Assembly: GCA_036346375.1 (NCBI GenBank)
Contig: CM070514.1
Span: 19,186,463 to 19,250,462, forward strand
Length of the DNA: 64,000 bases
Direction of reading: 5' to 3'
DNA from: Guadua angustifolia
Taxonomy: Eukaryota > Streptophyta > Magnoliopsida > Poales > Poaceae
Positions 34,032 through 46,253 of this stretch are shown piece after piece. How positions within the stretch are numbered: position 1 is the first letter of the stretch; each line of letters begins with the position of its first letter. The notes beneath the pieces were generated by a model that was not told the origin of the DNA, made no database searches, and was given only the letters and a program-made list of their open reading frames with translations. A program made the position numbers and the translations under genes.

Positions 34032-37000
34032 CATGAGAGAGATACAGAGAGAGCTCTTCCATGTCTGCTTCATGGGGAAGAGAGAGGGGGCTATTCCATG
34101 GTTGCTTCGTTGGGAAGAGAGAGAGAGAGAGCGCTCCATTGGGAAGAGATAGAGTGAAAGGGAGAGGGAGGGAGGTTACGATGGAGAGAGCACTGCAGCG
34201 AGCAGCTTTAGTGCAGAGAAGTCTGGGAAGTGCGAAGGCATTGATGAATGGACAATAAGCCTTGGTAGTGGACAGCTGTCAGCTGGATGCAGCAACTAAT
34301 GTTAACATGTTGATTTGTGCCAATACTTGCTATACAAAAATAATAAGGCTATTTGCACTAGAACACTGCCTATACTCACTATACATGCGACAAATATGAA
34401 AGTTGATTTAGCAGCATGTGATTAATGTTGCTGGGTGCAATGTAACCAATAACCATTATCTCAACACAACCGACACCTACATCCCTAGCAGCATAGCGAA
34501 ACTTTTGGACCTACCACTAATACTTTTGAGGGTGCATATGCTGCTCAAGCGGCCTTGATTAGGACACTATTTAGTAGTTGGTCCTACCATTCCAATATGC
34601 CATGTGGCCGGCAGTGTTACTTGGACGTGGACACGGAATTGGAATCCGACTCAGGTTTGGGTGTCTGATTTGACAAAAAAAATTGGACATGGGAAATGCT
34701 ACTCAAAATCGAACACGGGTGTCGGAATCTGACTCAGATTTGAGGTGTCCAATTTGGCAAATTTTTTTGGACACTGGCAGCTGGTTATCTGTTGGTTGTG
34801 TGTGAGGTACACATGTAATCATTGGGGAATGACACTAATACATGCTCAATTGATTGTTTGCATGTAAGTAATATTTAGTACTCAAGGTCTTCTATTTGCT
34901 CTAAAATAACTGTATAAAATTCTGTTTGTTAGCATAGATAAACTACATGGATATATGCATGCATGAGCACTGAATAGTGAGTTCTGTCCACTTATCACTA
35001 TGTAAAACATTGTCAGCCTGCCTAGAAATTATCTAGTAGTTAAATAATGCACACAGTTGTCTCTTCTTCTAGTTCTCTTTTCTTACTTGAAATATCTCAT
35101 ATTCTTTCTTGCTTGATATGCCCAGAAATGACTTTGTTATTGAGTAGTTCTACTACTTTGCTATGGAAAAAGTTTAGAATGTGTTGTTAGCAGGGTATGG
35201 TTGTACCTTGCTAGAAAAGCTGGGTGACAAACTTTGCATGAAAAGATATTTTGCACAAGTCAATGACCAAAGTAAATAAAATTCGATCAACTTTTTTTGT
35301 ACTTTCGTGATGCAATACTTTTTATGTCCTTCCAATCGTAGTAGCTATTTTACATTCTCCCAACCATATTTTTGCATTGTTGCTGTTAGTAAACTGATGG
35401 TGTCTGTGTATGAACCTCCTCCAGGATTGGAAACATTAATTAGATCCCATGATCCGTAGCATATTACCCGATGTGGTGTGATGTAGATATTTGAGAGAAA
35501 TACAGTTTTTTTCCCATCATTGCTAGATTCGGCTCTGCTTGTACTGGTATTTTCTGTTCTTCTTTGTGAATTACTCTATTGCGTTCTTTCGTGTGGTTTA
35601 TAGTAGTTACGAATACATCATTGCTTAGTAGTTTTTGTTTGGAGATATAATTGCATGAATAACTGCTTTTCATTTGGTTTTACAACATTGGTGTCACGTG
35701 TTATTCATGCATGGAGTAATCAGACAATAATTCACACTGTCACGTCCTTTAAGCTAGGTTCCATAATTTCTATTGGATTTATTATTAGTTAATAGCCAAT
35801 TCCAGGTCTCTTAGGGTTTGTATCATAAATCATGTGATGAATATGTGTCGAGTATCACAAATGCCATAATGAATTATATGTTTTATTTAAGAAAAAAATT
35901 AGAACCAACAAAACACCTCCATTAACTTAGTGTAACTCAATGTACTTCTGCAGTCTGCACAGGATTGCTGAAACATGGTTACCATTTAAGAATTGCCTAT
36001 TTCACTAATTCGATTATGGTTTTGCTTTTTAGTATCACCGTCATTTGTATAAGGTATTGTAACTCATGTCACGAATCTCTGTCCAGGTATTGTAACTCAT
36101 GTCAAGAATCTCTGTCAAGTATTAAAATGTCATAGTGGGTTGTATGATTTATTTCAGATAAATTTAAAATCAACAAAACATCAGCAACATAGTGTAACAC
36201 CATAACTCACTGTGACTTCTGCCTATGCTTCTGATACATTGTAACCATTGAAAATAAGAATTGCTGCGTCACTAATTTTCTTTTGTTTTTCTTTTTATTG
36301 TCGATGTCATTTGTACAAGGTAGTAATCCAGACAAGAATGCACAATGTTGTATCGTCTAAGCAAGATTATGAAACCCATTTAAGAGAGCTTTAAAATCGG
36401 CCAAAATCAGTGTAACTTTTAAACTAAAATGATTGATAATAACTTTATTCAATTCAGTGGTCTTTTGCAACGATGGCTGATAGCTGTCTCTCGTTAGAGA
36501 TCAGAATTGGCTGTTACTCGCTGGTTAATGGTAGTTCTCTCTTCCTATGAGTAAATAGCAATCTGTGCTGGTGCATTATTAGGATTACTAGCCTGTTTTA
36601 GCATATCAAACTGCATGTTCTCATACTATGTTGCTGCCTGTTATCAACACTATGTTATTTTTTTATCTTCCTGATCGGTTAGCTAATAATATTTAATAAT
36701 TGTGGTAGCTGTATTAGTTTTTCTTATTTGGATTCTTCACTCGTTTAAGCTTTATATGCATGGAAATGACTACGTAGTTCTCCTGACTTTGAAAGCTTAT
36801 GCAAAATTGGTCATAAAAAGCCTCCTTTGGAGAAGTCAATGACCTATTCTACAGAGTAAATAAAATTTAATCAGTGTTGTCTTTTTTTAATGTAATCTCT
36901 CTGATGATTTGAATCATAGTAGCTCTTATGTCACATTCTACTTTGACGTGAAGTGAGATTAATTTTTTTTTGTTTTTAAGCAAAAGCAAGTAACTTCATA

Positions 37001-37597
37001 GTGTAGTGTTTTCCTTGAAACAAAAATTGTAGTGTTTCACCAAACCCATTTTTCCCTCCGGCTGTTCCCAAAAAAGAGTCCTAGTTCCAGTGTCCTTAAA
37101 TGGAAACAATAGACCTTATGATGAGCCCCTGCAATTGCTATTTACTAGTTTAATACAATGAAACATCTTGAAACTTGTAAAACTGGGGTCTGAAACCTTG
37201 TTTTCATCGTTTTATAGATTTTTTTCTGCAGTACATTGCATAAATACTCTCCAATTAATGTTTTAATGTGCCTGGATAAGTATTTGAGTATTTCACAGAG
37301 GACAACTGGAGCAGGAAGTCGTGTGTTCCTTTTTAGTTCTGAGGCTTATTTGATTATATACGGGAGCTAGTAAATTTTCATTTCTTCATCTTGCTGGATA
37401 AGTTGGGTTGCTGGCTTGCTGTTCTTTTGTGATCATGGCCTACCCCACTTCATCGTCCCCCCCCCTCCTCTCTTTCTGGCGTGGAGCTGCCATGTCAGCT
37501 TCCATGGCCAACATGGCACGGGTGTGTCATGTCAGCGCCGTAAGGTTTGGCGTGGAGTTATAGCCCACAGTTATTCCGTGCCGACAATTGTAGGTTG
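34032..37597. other. Gene-free AT-rich DNA
   Basis: No convincing open frame, RNA gene or transposon terminus. It contains a GA-rich microsatellite (about 34070-34170) and the local duplications at 35870-36320. 37430-37600 is a GC-richer patch with GGCGTGGAG repeated (about 37475 and 37545), possibly part of an LTR. Confidence 0.5.
35870..36320. repeat. Degenerate tandem duplication, about 240 bp
   Basis: The block from TGTTTTATTTAAG to TCATTTGTATAAGG (to about 36055) recurs in decayed form at about 36140-36318, ending TCATTTGTACAAGG. Between them a 34-base segment starting AGGTATTGTAACTCATGTCA is repeated twice in direct tandem (about 36050-36118). Confidence 0.7.
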
Positions 37598-37689
37598 TTA
37601 ATGAACCACAATATTGTACGAATGGATAGCAAGCGCAATTATAAGGGAGCACACTGCATATAGAGGTGCAAAACTCTCTTTTTATTAGA

Positions 37690-37974
37690 CTAGCCATGTG
37701 CCTGTGTGTTGCAACGGAAACTCAATTTGCGATAAAAAGTTTATTTGCAAAGAGCGCTAACAGTGACAAAGGTGGGTAATTAAAGAGCAGTGGTAAAGGT
37801 GGGTAATTTTGATGAAGTGGCGCAGGCAAAGATGGGTAATTAAAGAGTAGTGGCAAAGGTGAGTAATTTTGATGAAGTGATGCGGGCAAAGGTGTGTAAT
37901 TAAAGAGCAGTAGTAAAGGTGGGTAATTTTGATAAAGTGACGTGAGAAGAAACTCTCATTTTATATAATAGAGA
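37690..37974 (-). mobile_element. Miniature Helitron, 285 bp
   Basis: On the minus strand it begins TCTCTATTATATAAAATGAG at 37974 and ends GGCACATGGCTAG at 37690, with A before and T after. Both ends fit Helitrons, so this is a complete non-autonomous copy. No coding sequence is present. Confidence 0.85.
37771..37945. repeat. 60-bp tandem repeat inside the miniature Helitron
   Basis: GGTAATTAAAGAG recurs at 37775, 37835 and 37895, a period of exactly 60 bp, with GGTAATTTTGAT between. About three copies fill most of the element. Confidence 0.85.
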
Positions 37975-38291
37975 TTGATTCTCCTGTGTAAGGGAGTGCT
38001 ATATTTACAGTGATTCGGCTTCGGCTATGAGGAGATAAAATCCAACTGTATTTGAACAACTAGGACTTAATGTTCAACTAAATGTTCTAAACGTATTTGA
38101 ATAATTAGGACTCAAAATCCAACTATATCTAAACATTTCTTCTTGGGTGAATACAAATAATACACATGTCTCATAAATAACTCCTTTAAAAATTCCAATA
38201 GGAGAAAAAGAGACGGAGAAAAAAGTACGTTGTATTACGCGAGTTGTATCATTAAAAACTTTCATACGGGAAGTTTACTAAAACTCACTAA

Positions 38292-38503
38292 GGGTGTGTT
38301 TAGTAGGGTTCCAGCTGGTGGAGCTGGGTATTTCTAACTCCACCAGATCCGTAGAGCTGGAGCTGTGATTACATTAAGAGTGTTTAGATGGATCATTTTG
38401 TTTACATTTTAGACCAAAAATATAAACTTAATTCACTTTATTTTAGCCTACAAGTTTCAAATCTCAGGTGAAGCTGGGATCTGGAGTTCTACCAAATAGA
38501 CCC
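38292..38503. mobile_element. Tourist-like MITE, 212 bp, inverted copy
   Basis: Ends GGGTGTGTTTAG and AAATAGACCC, flanked by the 3-bp target duplication TAA (38289-38291 and 38504-38506), typical of PIF/Harbinger-derived MITEs. It is the inverse of the copy at 8560-8788. Confidence 0.8.
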
Positions 38504-38538
38504 TAAAAGAAAAAGAGTGCAACTCATAATCCTCTAGA

Positions 38539-41388
38539 TTAAAGTGGTATCTTTAGGATCATACTAAGGGTCATTGGTAAGGGATTTACTCTTAAATTTT
38601 GCATATTTCTAAGTTGTCTCATTCTAATATCATGAACATATCTTTGGAAACTAGATGTTGGCAAAGATTTAGTGAATAAATCGGCTAGATTTTCATATGA
38701 CTTATTTTGCATAATTTTTACCTCGCCATTTTTCTGGATTTTGTGATGATAGAAAAGTTTAGGGGTAATATGCTTCATAATATTGCTACTTATATAACCC
38801 ATTTATATTTGTGTAACACAAATAGTATTATATTCATACATAATTGTTAGAGTATCGACGGTGTTAGTGTCACGTGACTTCTGAATATAGCTAACCACAC
38901 ATCTCAACCAAACACACTGTCATGAGGCTTCATATAATGCTATAAACTCTAATTGATTGGTAGAAGTAGCTACCAAGGCTGTTTAAAAGACCACCAAGAA
39001 ATTGTTGTATCACCATAGAGAAATACAAACCCAATCTGAGATTTGGCTGTGAAGATCATATAGATAACCAGTATCCGTATATCCCACCATAATTAAGTCT
39101 TAGCCCTTCTGGTAAATAAACTAAGATCTTGAGTACATTGGAGGTATCTGAGTACTCCCTCCGTTCATTTTTATAAGGCGTATTTTGACTTTGCACAAGA
39201 ACTAAGGTTGCGTTGAAATTAAGAAAGGTACGAGAGAAAATGACTTAGATGCCCTCACTTAATTGTCTTGGAAGTTGAAAGATATACTTTATGTGAGTGG
39301 TAATAAATAAATGCATATGTTTGAGAGAGAATAAATAGGGGTATAGAAGGAAAGACCTCATTAAATCTACATGCAAGCCTTATATTTGTGAACAAGATCA
39401 TTCAAACAATAAGCCTTATAAAAATGAACAGAGGGAGTAAGTCTTAACACCAGCCTAATGTCTTTTGATTGGAGTTGCAATGTCTCTAGTTAGTAATTTT
39501 AACATGAATGCAATATCAGGTCTTATGCAATTCGCAAGATACATAAGTGCTCCAATAATGCTTTAAGTATGGGACTTCAGGTACTAAGACTTCCTTATTT
39601 TCTATCCTCGATCTGAAAAGACCTTTATATACTTCAAGGGATCTTCCGACCATATGGTCTTTAAAGGATGAGATTTATTCATTTTGAATTTTTATAATAC
39701 CTTCTTGGTATAGGTTGACTGGTGTACAAAAATACCTTATAGGAAATGTTTTAGCTGCAAGTCTAAGCAATATTTGGTTTTACCCAAATCTTTCATTTTA
39801 AAATTCCATCATAATGTAAGAATTTGGTTCCTTTATCTCTTTTATGGTTTCGATGATATTCAAATTATCGATATAGATTGAGATGATTAGAACCCATTTT
39901 GGGATTTCTTCATGAATATGTAGGGACAATCATCATTATTAGAGTATCCTTTCTCCATAAGGAACTTACTAAGCCAGTTATGTCATATTCTTCCCGATTA
40001 TTTTAATCCGTATAACAATCTCTGCAGTTTGACGTTATACATGTTGCAATTGCTTTTATTAGGATCCAGAATTTTGACTCCTTTAGGGACTCTTGTATAA
40101 ATATCTGTATCCATTGACCCATATAAATATTCGGTCACTACATTCATCAACTGCATTGATAAGTTTAAGCTATCCACCATTGATATTAAGTATCAGAACG
40201 TTATTCCACTCATTACTGAAGAGTAAGTTTCATCACAATCGATGCTGGATCTCTATGTGAATCTTTGTGCTACAAGTCTCGTTTTTATATTTTGCCACCT
40301 AGTTATTTTGATTTCTCTTCTGGATGAAAACACATTTTGATCCTATAAGGAATACTTTACGAGATGTTCGGTCAACAGGACAAAATACTTGTTAAGTGAG
40401 CGCAATTTCTCCTCAATTGCTTCTTTTCATTCGACCCAATTTGAGTATTTCTGGCACTCTGTCGTGGACTTTAGTTCTAGATTTAACTTAAGAGTTTTAG
40501 AATTTTTTGAGGTGAAATATATGTTGATAATTGCACTTTCTTTTTTACAACTCTCCTGAATCAACATAATTGATAGAAATCTCTTCATTAATTTCTTCCA
40601 ACACCTCGTGATTTCCTACAACGATGGAGTTTGGGTATTCTGATTTCCCAGTATCAAATTGTGTGTGCAAATATTTGTTAGGTTTATCATTTTTAGGATG
40701 GATCACTTCAGGGATGTGGTTACCATCTTCAGGATAGCTCACTTCAAGGCTTTTCTCAACATCAATTTGAGCTTCTTATACTGTCATAGGTAGTGTTCTT
40801 ACTTGTTTGCTTCTCTGCTTCTGCAGACATCTCCGTAGAATTAAGTACTGTGCACCTGAAGGCCTCATCCTCTTCTTATCATGAGGGGTAAGAGTGGATT
40901 CGATATCCTTCTGGGATATTTTCACTCTTTTAGGTATGTTTACTGTAGGCATGTGAGACCTTGTCACTCCTTTATGATCAGTGAAGGTATCTGATAGTTT
41001 ATTATCTATTTGTTGTAGATTTATAATCCTTTGAACTTCAAGTTTAGATTCTTTGGTGTGTGTGTCCAAGATTTGAATGCTAATGACACTCCAATCTATT
41101 TCTCAGTATCCTTTAGTATGATACTTTCCTCCCCCTAATGCGAGAAAATGTTTCTCATCAAAAATACAATTAGCGTACCAAGTCATATACATATCCCCAA
41201 CTTCTAGTGAGAACCCATGGTTGTACGCTGTGGTGGAGAGATTGGCACATATATAACATGGTCAAATTTTCGCAGAAGGAAAATACTTAGGTCTTTCCCA
41301 TGTATTTTCTGCATGGAGGAAATTTTATGATATGCAGTTGGCCTAAGTTGAATTAATATGGCAACGTGTAGCACTGTATGGCCCCAAC
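38539..41388 (-). pseudogene. Old copia polyprotein, RT, RNase H and linker part
   Basis: Minus-strand fragments in order from 41388 down: GHTVLHVAILIQLRPTAYHK (integrase end); ISINYVDSGEL (about 40550, before RT); NVVTEYLYGSMDTDIYTRVPKG and LQRLLYGLK (RT, 39998-40180); and KHITPKLFYHHKIQKNGEV, ENLADLFTKSLPTSSFQRY (RNase H end, 38539-38800). These are Ty1-copia blocks. Stops and frameshifts are frequent, and the element is clearly older than the chromovirus inserted in it. A Stowaway MITE lies inside. Confidence 0.85.
39155..39437. mobile_element. Stowaway MITE, 283 bp
   Basis: Terminal inverted repeats CTCCCTCCGTTCATTTTTAT and its inverse, flanked by TA on both sides (39153-39154 and 39438-39439), the standard Stowaway structure and target. 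It interrupts the old copia RT/RNase H region. Confidence 0.95.
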
Positions 41389-41801
41389 TGTCACACGACG
41401 AGGATCCAAGGACAGAACTGGAACGAAGCGAGTAGCTATGAGAGGGAGGAGGGCGCGCCCTAGCCCACCTACGGCGCGACGAGGGAGCCATGTTGGCTGC
41501 CGTGCGGGAGGTGGCTAGGACAATGCAACCCGAGAGAAAAAGAACACAAGAGATGGAGCAATTTTCTCATATATCCCAAAGGTAAATGCTTAGCCTCCTT
41601 ATATAGGGAGGGCTTCTAACAAACAAGGTAACAAACTATTCTTTTGGAAGGGAAATATCTTATCAACAAGGAAACTAAAGATTTAAGTCCAACTACTCTG
41701 ATTGCAATTGGATTACTTCTTATCTATTCTAAACCGGACTTTCTTGAGAGTCAGGACCGGTATTCTTCCTGCGCTTGGCATATGTGAGACCCCATATGAC
41801 A
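41389..41801 (-). repeat. Chromovirus 3' LTR
   Basis: Plus strand TGTCACACGACGAGG to CCATATGACA. It contains CTTATATAGGGAGG (inverse TATA region) at about 41600. About 20 differences from the other LTR by eye, near 5 percent. The polyprotein frame runs about 70 bases into it. Confidence 0.93.
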
Positions 41802-42430
41802 TCTCTCCCCACCTCCTCAAAAAGCTTGTCCTCAAGCTTGAAATCTGGGTACATTTGTCGAAATCTGTCAAGGGGCTCCCAAGAAGCTGAGGCAGGTGGC
41901 AAACCCTCCCAGTGGACCAAAAGTTCATGCTGACCACGTGCTAGTCGTGCCCACAGGACCTTAGATGGGGTGGGACAGACACGGCCATAGCTGAGGGGTG
42001 GTAATGCCGGAGGTGCTGATGGTGGTTCCCCTACAAATGGCTTGAGGAGGCCGACATGAAAGACGTCGTGGATCCTGGCCTGAGGAGGGAGGTGTAGTTT
42101 GTATGCCACGGAGCCAATGCGTTGGGCAATCTGGTATGGCCCATAATAGCGAGGCGCAAGTTTGCCCCGCCCTTGGGAAGTGATGGCAGAAGCTTGACGA
42201 TGGAGGAGGCGAAGCCAAACCTAGTCACCTGTGGCAAACTCCAAGTCGCGGCGGCCTTTATCAGCTTGAGTCTTGTAATGCTGTTGCGCTTGCAGCAGAC
42301 GACCATGGATTTCTGTTAGAAATTCATTGCAATCCGCAAGGAGGGTATCCACAGCTAGTAATTTGGAGGCGCCGGGCTGATAGTGCCGCCAGGAGGGAGG
42401 ATCGCGCCCATACACCACACGAAATGGCGA
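41729..42430 (-). pseudogene. Chromovirus integrase C-terminus and chromodomain
   Basis: From 42418 the minus strand reads VYGRDPPSWRHYQPGASKL and QAQQHYKTQADKGRRDLEF, the integrase C-terminal region. A TAG follows GD at about 42223. From 42109 it reads LHLPPQARIHDVFHVGLLKPF, then LVHWEGLPPASASWEPLDRF, the chromodomain with its conserved W.p....tWEp pattern. Chromodomains direct integration toward marked chromatin. Confidence 0.88.
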
Positions 42431-43206
42431 TGTCTGAAGCGAGGCCTGGAAGCTTGTGTTGTAGCAGAATTCAGCCCAGGGTAACCAGCGTAGCCATTGT
42501 AGTGGACGATCCCCAGTAAGCAGCGAAGATATATGATGATGATTTTATTGACCACTTCAGATTGTCCATCGGACTGGGGATGGAATGCGGAGTTGAAACT
42601 GAGCTTGACACCAACCAAGCGGAATAACTTGGTCCAGAAATTGCTAGTGAAAACCGGATCCCGATCACTAACAATAGAAGTGGGGACCCCATGAAGGCGT
42701 ACCACCTCGTCGAAGAAGACCCGTGCCACCGAATGAGCTGTATATGGGTGGCTAAGTGGAAGAAAGTGTGCGGATTTGGAGAAGCGGTCGACCACTATGA
42801 GAATGACCATCTTGCCAGAAATCCGAGGTAAGCCTTCCACGAAATCCATAGCGATATAGGATCAAATTGCTGATGGTATGGGCAAGGGTTGTAGGAGGCC
42901 TGCGAGATGTAGTTGCTCCCCTTTGTTGCATTGGCAGACGGTGCAGGAGCGAACAAAATCCTGAACTATGGTGCGGGCATTGGGAATATGAAAATCAGCT
43001 CGTAGGCGGTGAAGTGTTTTCTGGACGCCTTCATGACCGACTTGATGAGCTCCAGCCAAAATCTCCGATAAGAAGGAAGATGTTGGCGAGATGTAAATGC
43101 GCTTGTGGAAGGTGATGAGGTCATCCACAATGCCCCAAGGTCCCTGCTGTTGGTCCGCGTGAATCCTATCCCAGAGATCACGAAGGGTGGTATCACTTTG
43201 TATTTC
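42431..43206 (-). pseudogene. Chromovirus integrase, zinc-binding and catalytic core
   Basis: HEGVQKTLHRLRADF then CTVCQCNKG (about 42940-43060) is the HHCC zinc region. The core from 42849 has MDFVEGLP, VDRFSKSAHFLPL with the first catalytic D, SDRDPVFTSNFW with the second, and FHPQSDGQSEVVNK with the catalytic E. A TGA lies before MDFVEGLP at about 42860, a TAG at about 43208, and the frame shifts near 42520. Confidence 0.9.
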
Positions 43207-44450
43207 CTAGCGAAGCCCATCGAATAATGCAAAGTGTGGGCTGGAGAGAGCACAACTGATGGCTACCGTCTCTGTATCACGCCGGGAAAGTGCATCGGCG
43301 ACAATATTGGTTTTGTCGAGTCTGTAATCAACAGAGAAATCATATCCCAATAGTTTGCTTACCCAATATTGTTGTGGGATTGTCGATAGGCGTTGATCCA
43401 GTAAAAATTTTAGTCTATAATGGTCCGTCCGGATCAAGAAGGAGCGGCCCCAAAGGTACGAACGCCAAAATTGTACTGCTTGGACAAGACCAATCAATGC
43501 TCGCTCGTAAGCTGGTAAAGCGGCGTACCGAGGGACCATGGCCTGACTGAAGAAAGCAATGGCGCCGGTGCCTTCGTGGAGAACGGCGCCAATGCCATGA
43601 CCCGAGGCGTCGCATTCGACGACGAAGGGGACAGTGAAATCTGGTAACTGTAAGATAGGTGCTGACACTAAGGTGGCCTTCAAAGTGGAAAATGCGGCGT
43701 CTGCTTCTACTGACCATTTGAAGGCTTCCTTCTTCAGGAGTTTGGTAAGCGGGGCGGCCAGGTCACCGAAGCCGCGGATGAATTTGCGATAGTAGCCGGC
43801 GAGGCCGAGGAAGCCGCAGACCGCCCGGACGGAACGCGGTGTGGGCCAATCTTGAACAGCCGCTACCTTCTGTGCATCCATGGCCACACGGAGGCGGAGA
43901 TAATATGACCAAGATACACCACAGATTGCTCCCCGAAGGAACATTTTGAGCGCTTCAGGAATAACCGGTGGTGTTGAAGAGTTTGAAAAATGGTGCGGAT
44001 GTGACGCAGATGCATCGACCAGGAAGAGCTATAAATCAAAATGTCATCGAAGAAGACGAGAACAAACCGGCGAACAAAAGGGCGGAGAACCTCATTCATA
44101 AGTGCTTGAAAAGTGGCCGGCGCATTGGTTAAACCAAATGGCATGATCAAGAATTCAAACAGGCCCTAGTGGGTGTGAAAAGCCGTCTTCTCGATGTCCG
44201 CCAGGTGCATTAATACTTGGTGATAACCGGAACGGAGATCGAGCTTGGTGAAGAACTTGGCTCCACGAAGCTTGTCCAGCAGTTCATCCACCACTGGAAT
44301 TGAAAACTTGTCTTTGATGGTGTGGTCATTGAGGGCGCGATAATCGACACAAAACCGCCAAGAGCCGTCCGACTTTTTGACAAGCAATATTGGGGCCGAG
44401 AACTAGCTTTTGCGAATGACCCCTCGCTACAACATCAAGGTGCATTGTTT
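43207..44450 (-). pseudogene. Chromovirus reverse transcriptase and RNase H
   Basis: RT blocks in order from 44390: LVKKSDGSWRFCVDYRALN, FTKLDLRSGYHQ, then after a TAG at about 44167 MPFGLTNAPATFQALMN, and FFDDILIYS with the catalytic Asp pair. A one-base frame change near 43905 leads to VCGFLGLAGYYRKFI. RNase H shows VECDASGHGIGAVL, YERALIGLVQAVQFW, FLIRTDHYRLKFLL and IVADALSRR. Another TAG precedes the first RT block (about 44404). Two to three single changes separate this from an open frame. Confidence 0.92.
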
Positions 44451-45230
44451 CTCGAGTTCATCCTTTTGCAAGCGGGCATAGCAGTATGGCCGAACGGCGA
44501 TGGCTTCAGTGCTCGGCTTCAAGTGAATGCGATGGTACCGCCACAGATCGGTGGCAGCCCGAGGGTTCAAAGAATATGTCTTGAAATCATCCGTATGGGC
44601 GGCAAAGAACTCTGGCGGTGCATGCGTGGATGGCAGCTGTGGGCGAAGTGGTTGGTACGCCGGACCAAATAATGTGGCGTCCAGCATGGCTGAAAGACAT
44701 GGTCATATGGGTGAAGCCCCAAACAATGGGGCCAAGGGTACCCAGCCATTGGACGCCAAGGATGATGTCAAAATCGTCCAAGGGAAGGACGTAGCAGTCA
44801 AGAGCAAAATGGACTCCGTCGATGGCGAGCTGCATATTATGACAAACTCCAGGGCTGGAGACGCGATCGCCATTAGCAACCAGGACCCGGAGACCCGAGC
44901 ACGGGTGAAAAGGAACCCCGGCAGCCTTCGCAACGCGGTCGGCGATGAAATTGTGCGTGGAGCCTGAATCCAGGAGGGCCAGGAAGGAATGGTTTGCTAT
45001 GGTCACTGGAAGGCGCATGGTCTGGCTCGACCTCGGCGTGATGCCCGTGAGAGCGGCCAAGGAGATGGCCGGTTCGACTGCCGATTCTTGGTCAGAGTCA
45101 TCGGTGGTGTCCAGAACTTCCAGGATAAAGAGTTTCTTGCATCTGTGATCGGCGACGAACTTTTCATCACAATGGTAGCAGAGACCCAGCGTCCGACGAC
45201 GGTCCATCTCAGCTGGCGATAATGTGCGTC
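44450..45230 (-). pseudogene. Chromovirus zinc knuckle and aspartic protease
   Basis: In the long minus-strand frame 45624-44587, CYHCDEKFVADHRC (about 45155-45195) is the gag zinc knuckle. FLALLDSGSTHNFI (about 44935-44975) is the protease active site, followed by the flap-like VANGDRV and the LPLDDFDIILGVQWL block typical of gypsy proteases. This segment is open and well preserved. Confidence 0.92.
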
Positions 45231-46230
45231 GTGGCAATTGGGGGCGGGAATTAGTATTAGCCGCCTGATCGCCTGGTGGAGCTCCCACGAGCGTAGTTGT
45301 TGGTCCGCCTGATGGTGACGCGGTCGGGCCGCGCCAAGGTCGACGATACGTTGCAGCTGGCGACGAGAGTCGTTTCTCATAAGCACAAGCAAGACTCATA
45401 GCAGATTCCAATGACAACTGAGCCTGGAGTTTGACGTCGGTTTGGAGAGGATCCCCTAACCCGACAGTGAATAATTGCACTTGTTGATGTTCGGACAGGG
45501 GATCGGTGCGACACAATAAGGCCAAGAATTGTTCCGAGAAGTTAGACACTGAACCCGTGCGACGCAAGGCTGCTAATTCGCCTAATGAATTAGAACGCAG
45601 CGGTGGGCCGAAGCGGGTATTCACGAGTTCGACAAAATGGCGCCAAGAGGGAGTACCCAGATCACGCTCTAGGCGGTGGTACCACAGCTACGCGGTACCA
45701 AGCATGTGAAAGGAGGCCAACCAAACTTTATCTTCCTCCAGGGTACGCTGACCTCGGAAGAACTGGTCGCAGCGATTGAGCCATGGCAGAGGGTCCTCTT
45801 TCTCGTCAAAGGTTGGGAAATTGAGTTTGTAAAAACGAGGGGCACCGCTGCGATCCGGTTGAAGGTGTGCTTGGTGGTCATGGTGTGGTCGATCGGAGCC
45901 GGTGTCACGTCGAGCAGCTGTTCCAGGCGGTGCAGCCACCGGTGGGCGCGAATCCTCTTGACTGGGAAGCCCTGGTGGCTAAGGTAAGAGGCCGCCAGGA
46001 TGCAGAGGCACGGGTTCATGTAGGCTGCTACCCTGCCCATTCGCATGCTCCAACCGGGCAATGGCGATGTGGTGGGTGCGTTGCTGGTTGTTGATATCCC
46101 GAACGGAGTTAGCAAGAGAATCCATCTTCGCATGAATGATCGCCTTGTCAGTCGCCATCTGTTGCATGATAGCGTCCAACTTCGCCAGAATTGGATCGGT
46201 GATATCCTCGCCGGACATGATTGGAGAAAC
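45231..46230 (-). pseudogene. Chromovirus gag
   Basis: The minus-strand start region has MSGEDITDPILAKLDAI at about 46216. Next come KLNFPTFDEKEDPLPWLNRC (about 45790-45830) and DQFFRGQRTLEEDKVWLA in the capsid core, then SVSNFSEQFLALLCRTDPL and VQLFTVGLGDPLQTDV (about 45450-45540). Gag is split between two frames near 45640-45690. Confidence 0.9.
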
Positions 46231-46253
46231 AGCAGAAGAATCTGATACAAAGT

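Larger units (their letters stand above)
37598..38538 (-). other. Probable 3' LTR of the old copia element
   Basis: The region sits where the 3' LTR of the minus-strand copia relic should be. It holds a miniature Helitron and a MITE and otherwise AT-rich unrecognised sequence. No second copy is available to prove LTR identity, because the expected 5' LTR side runs into the tandem array. Low confidence. Confidence 0.3.
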
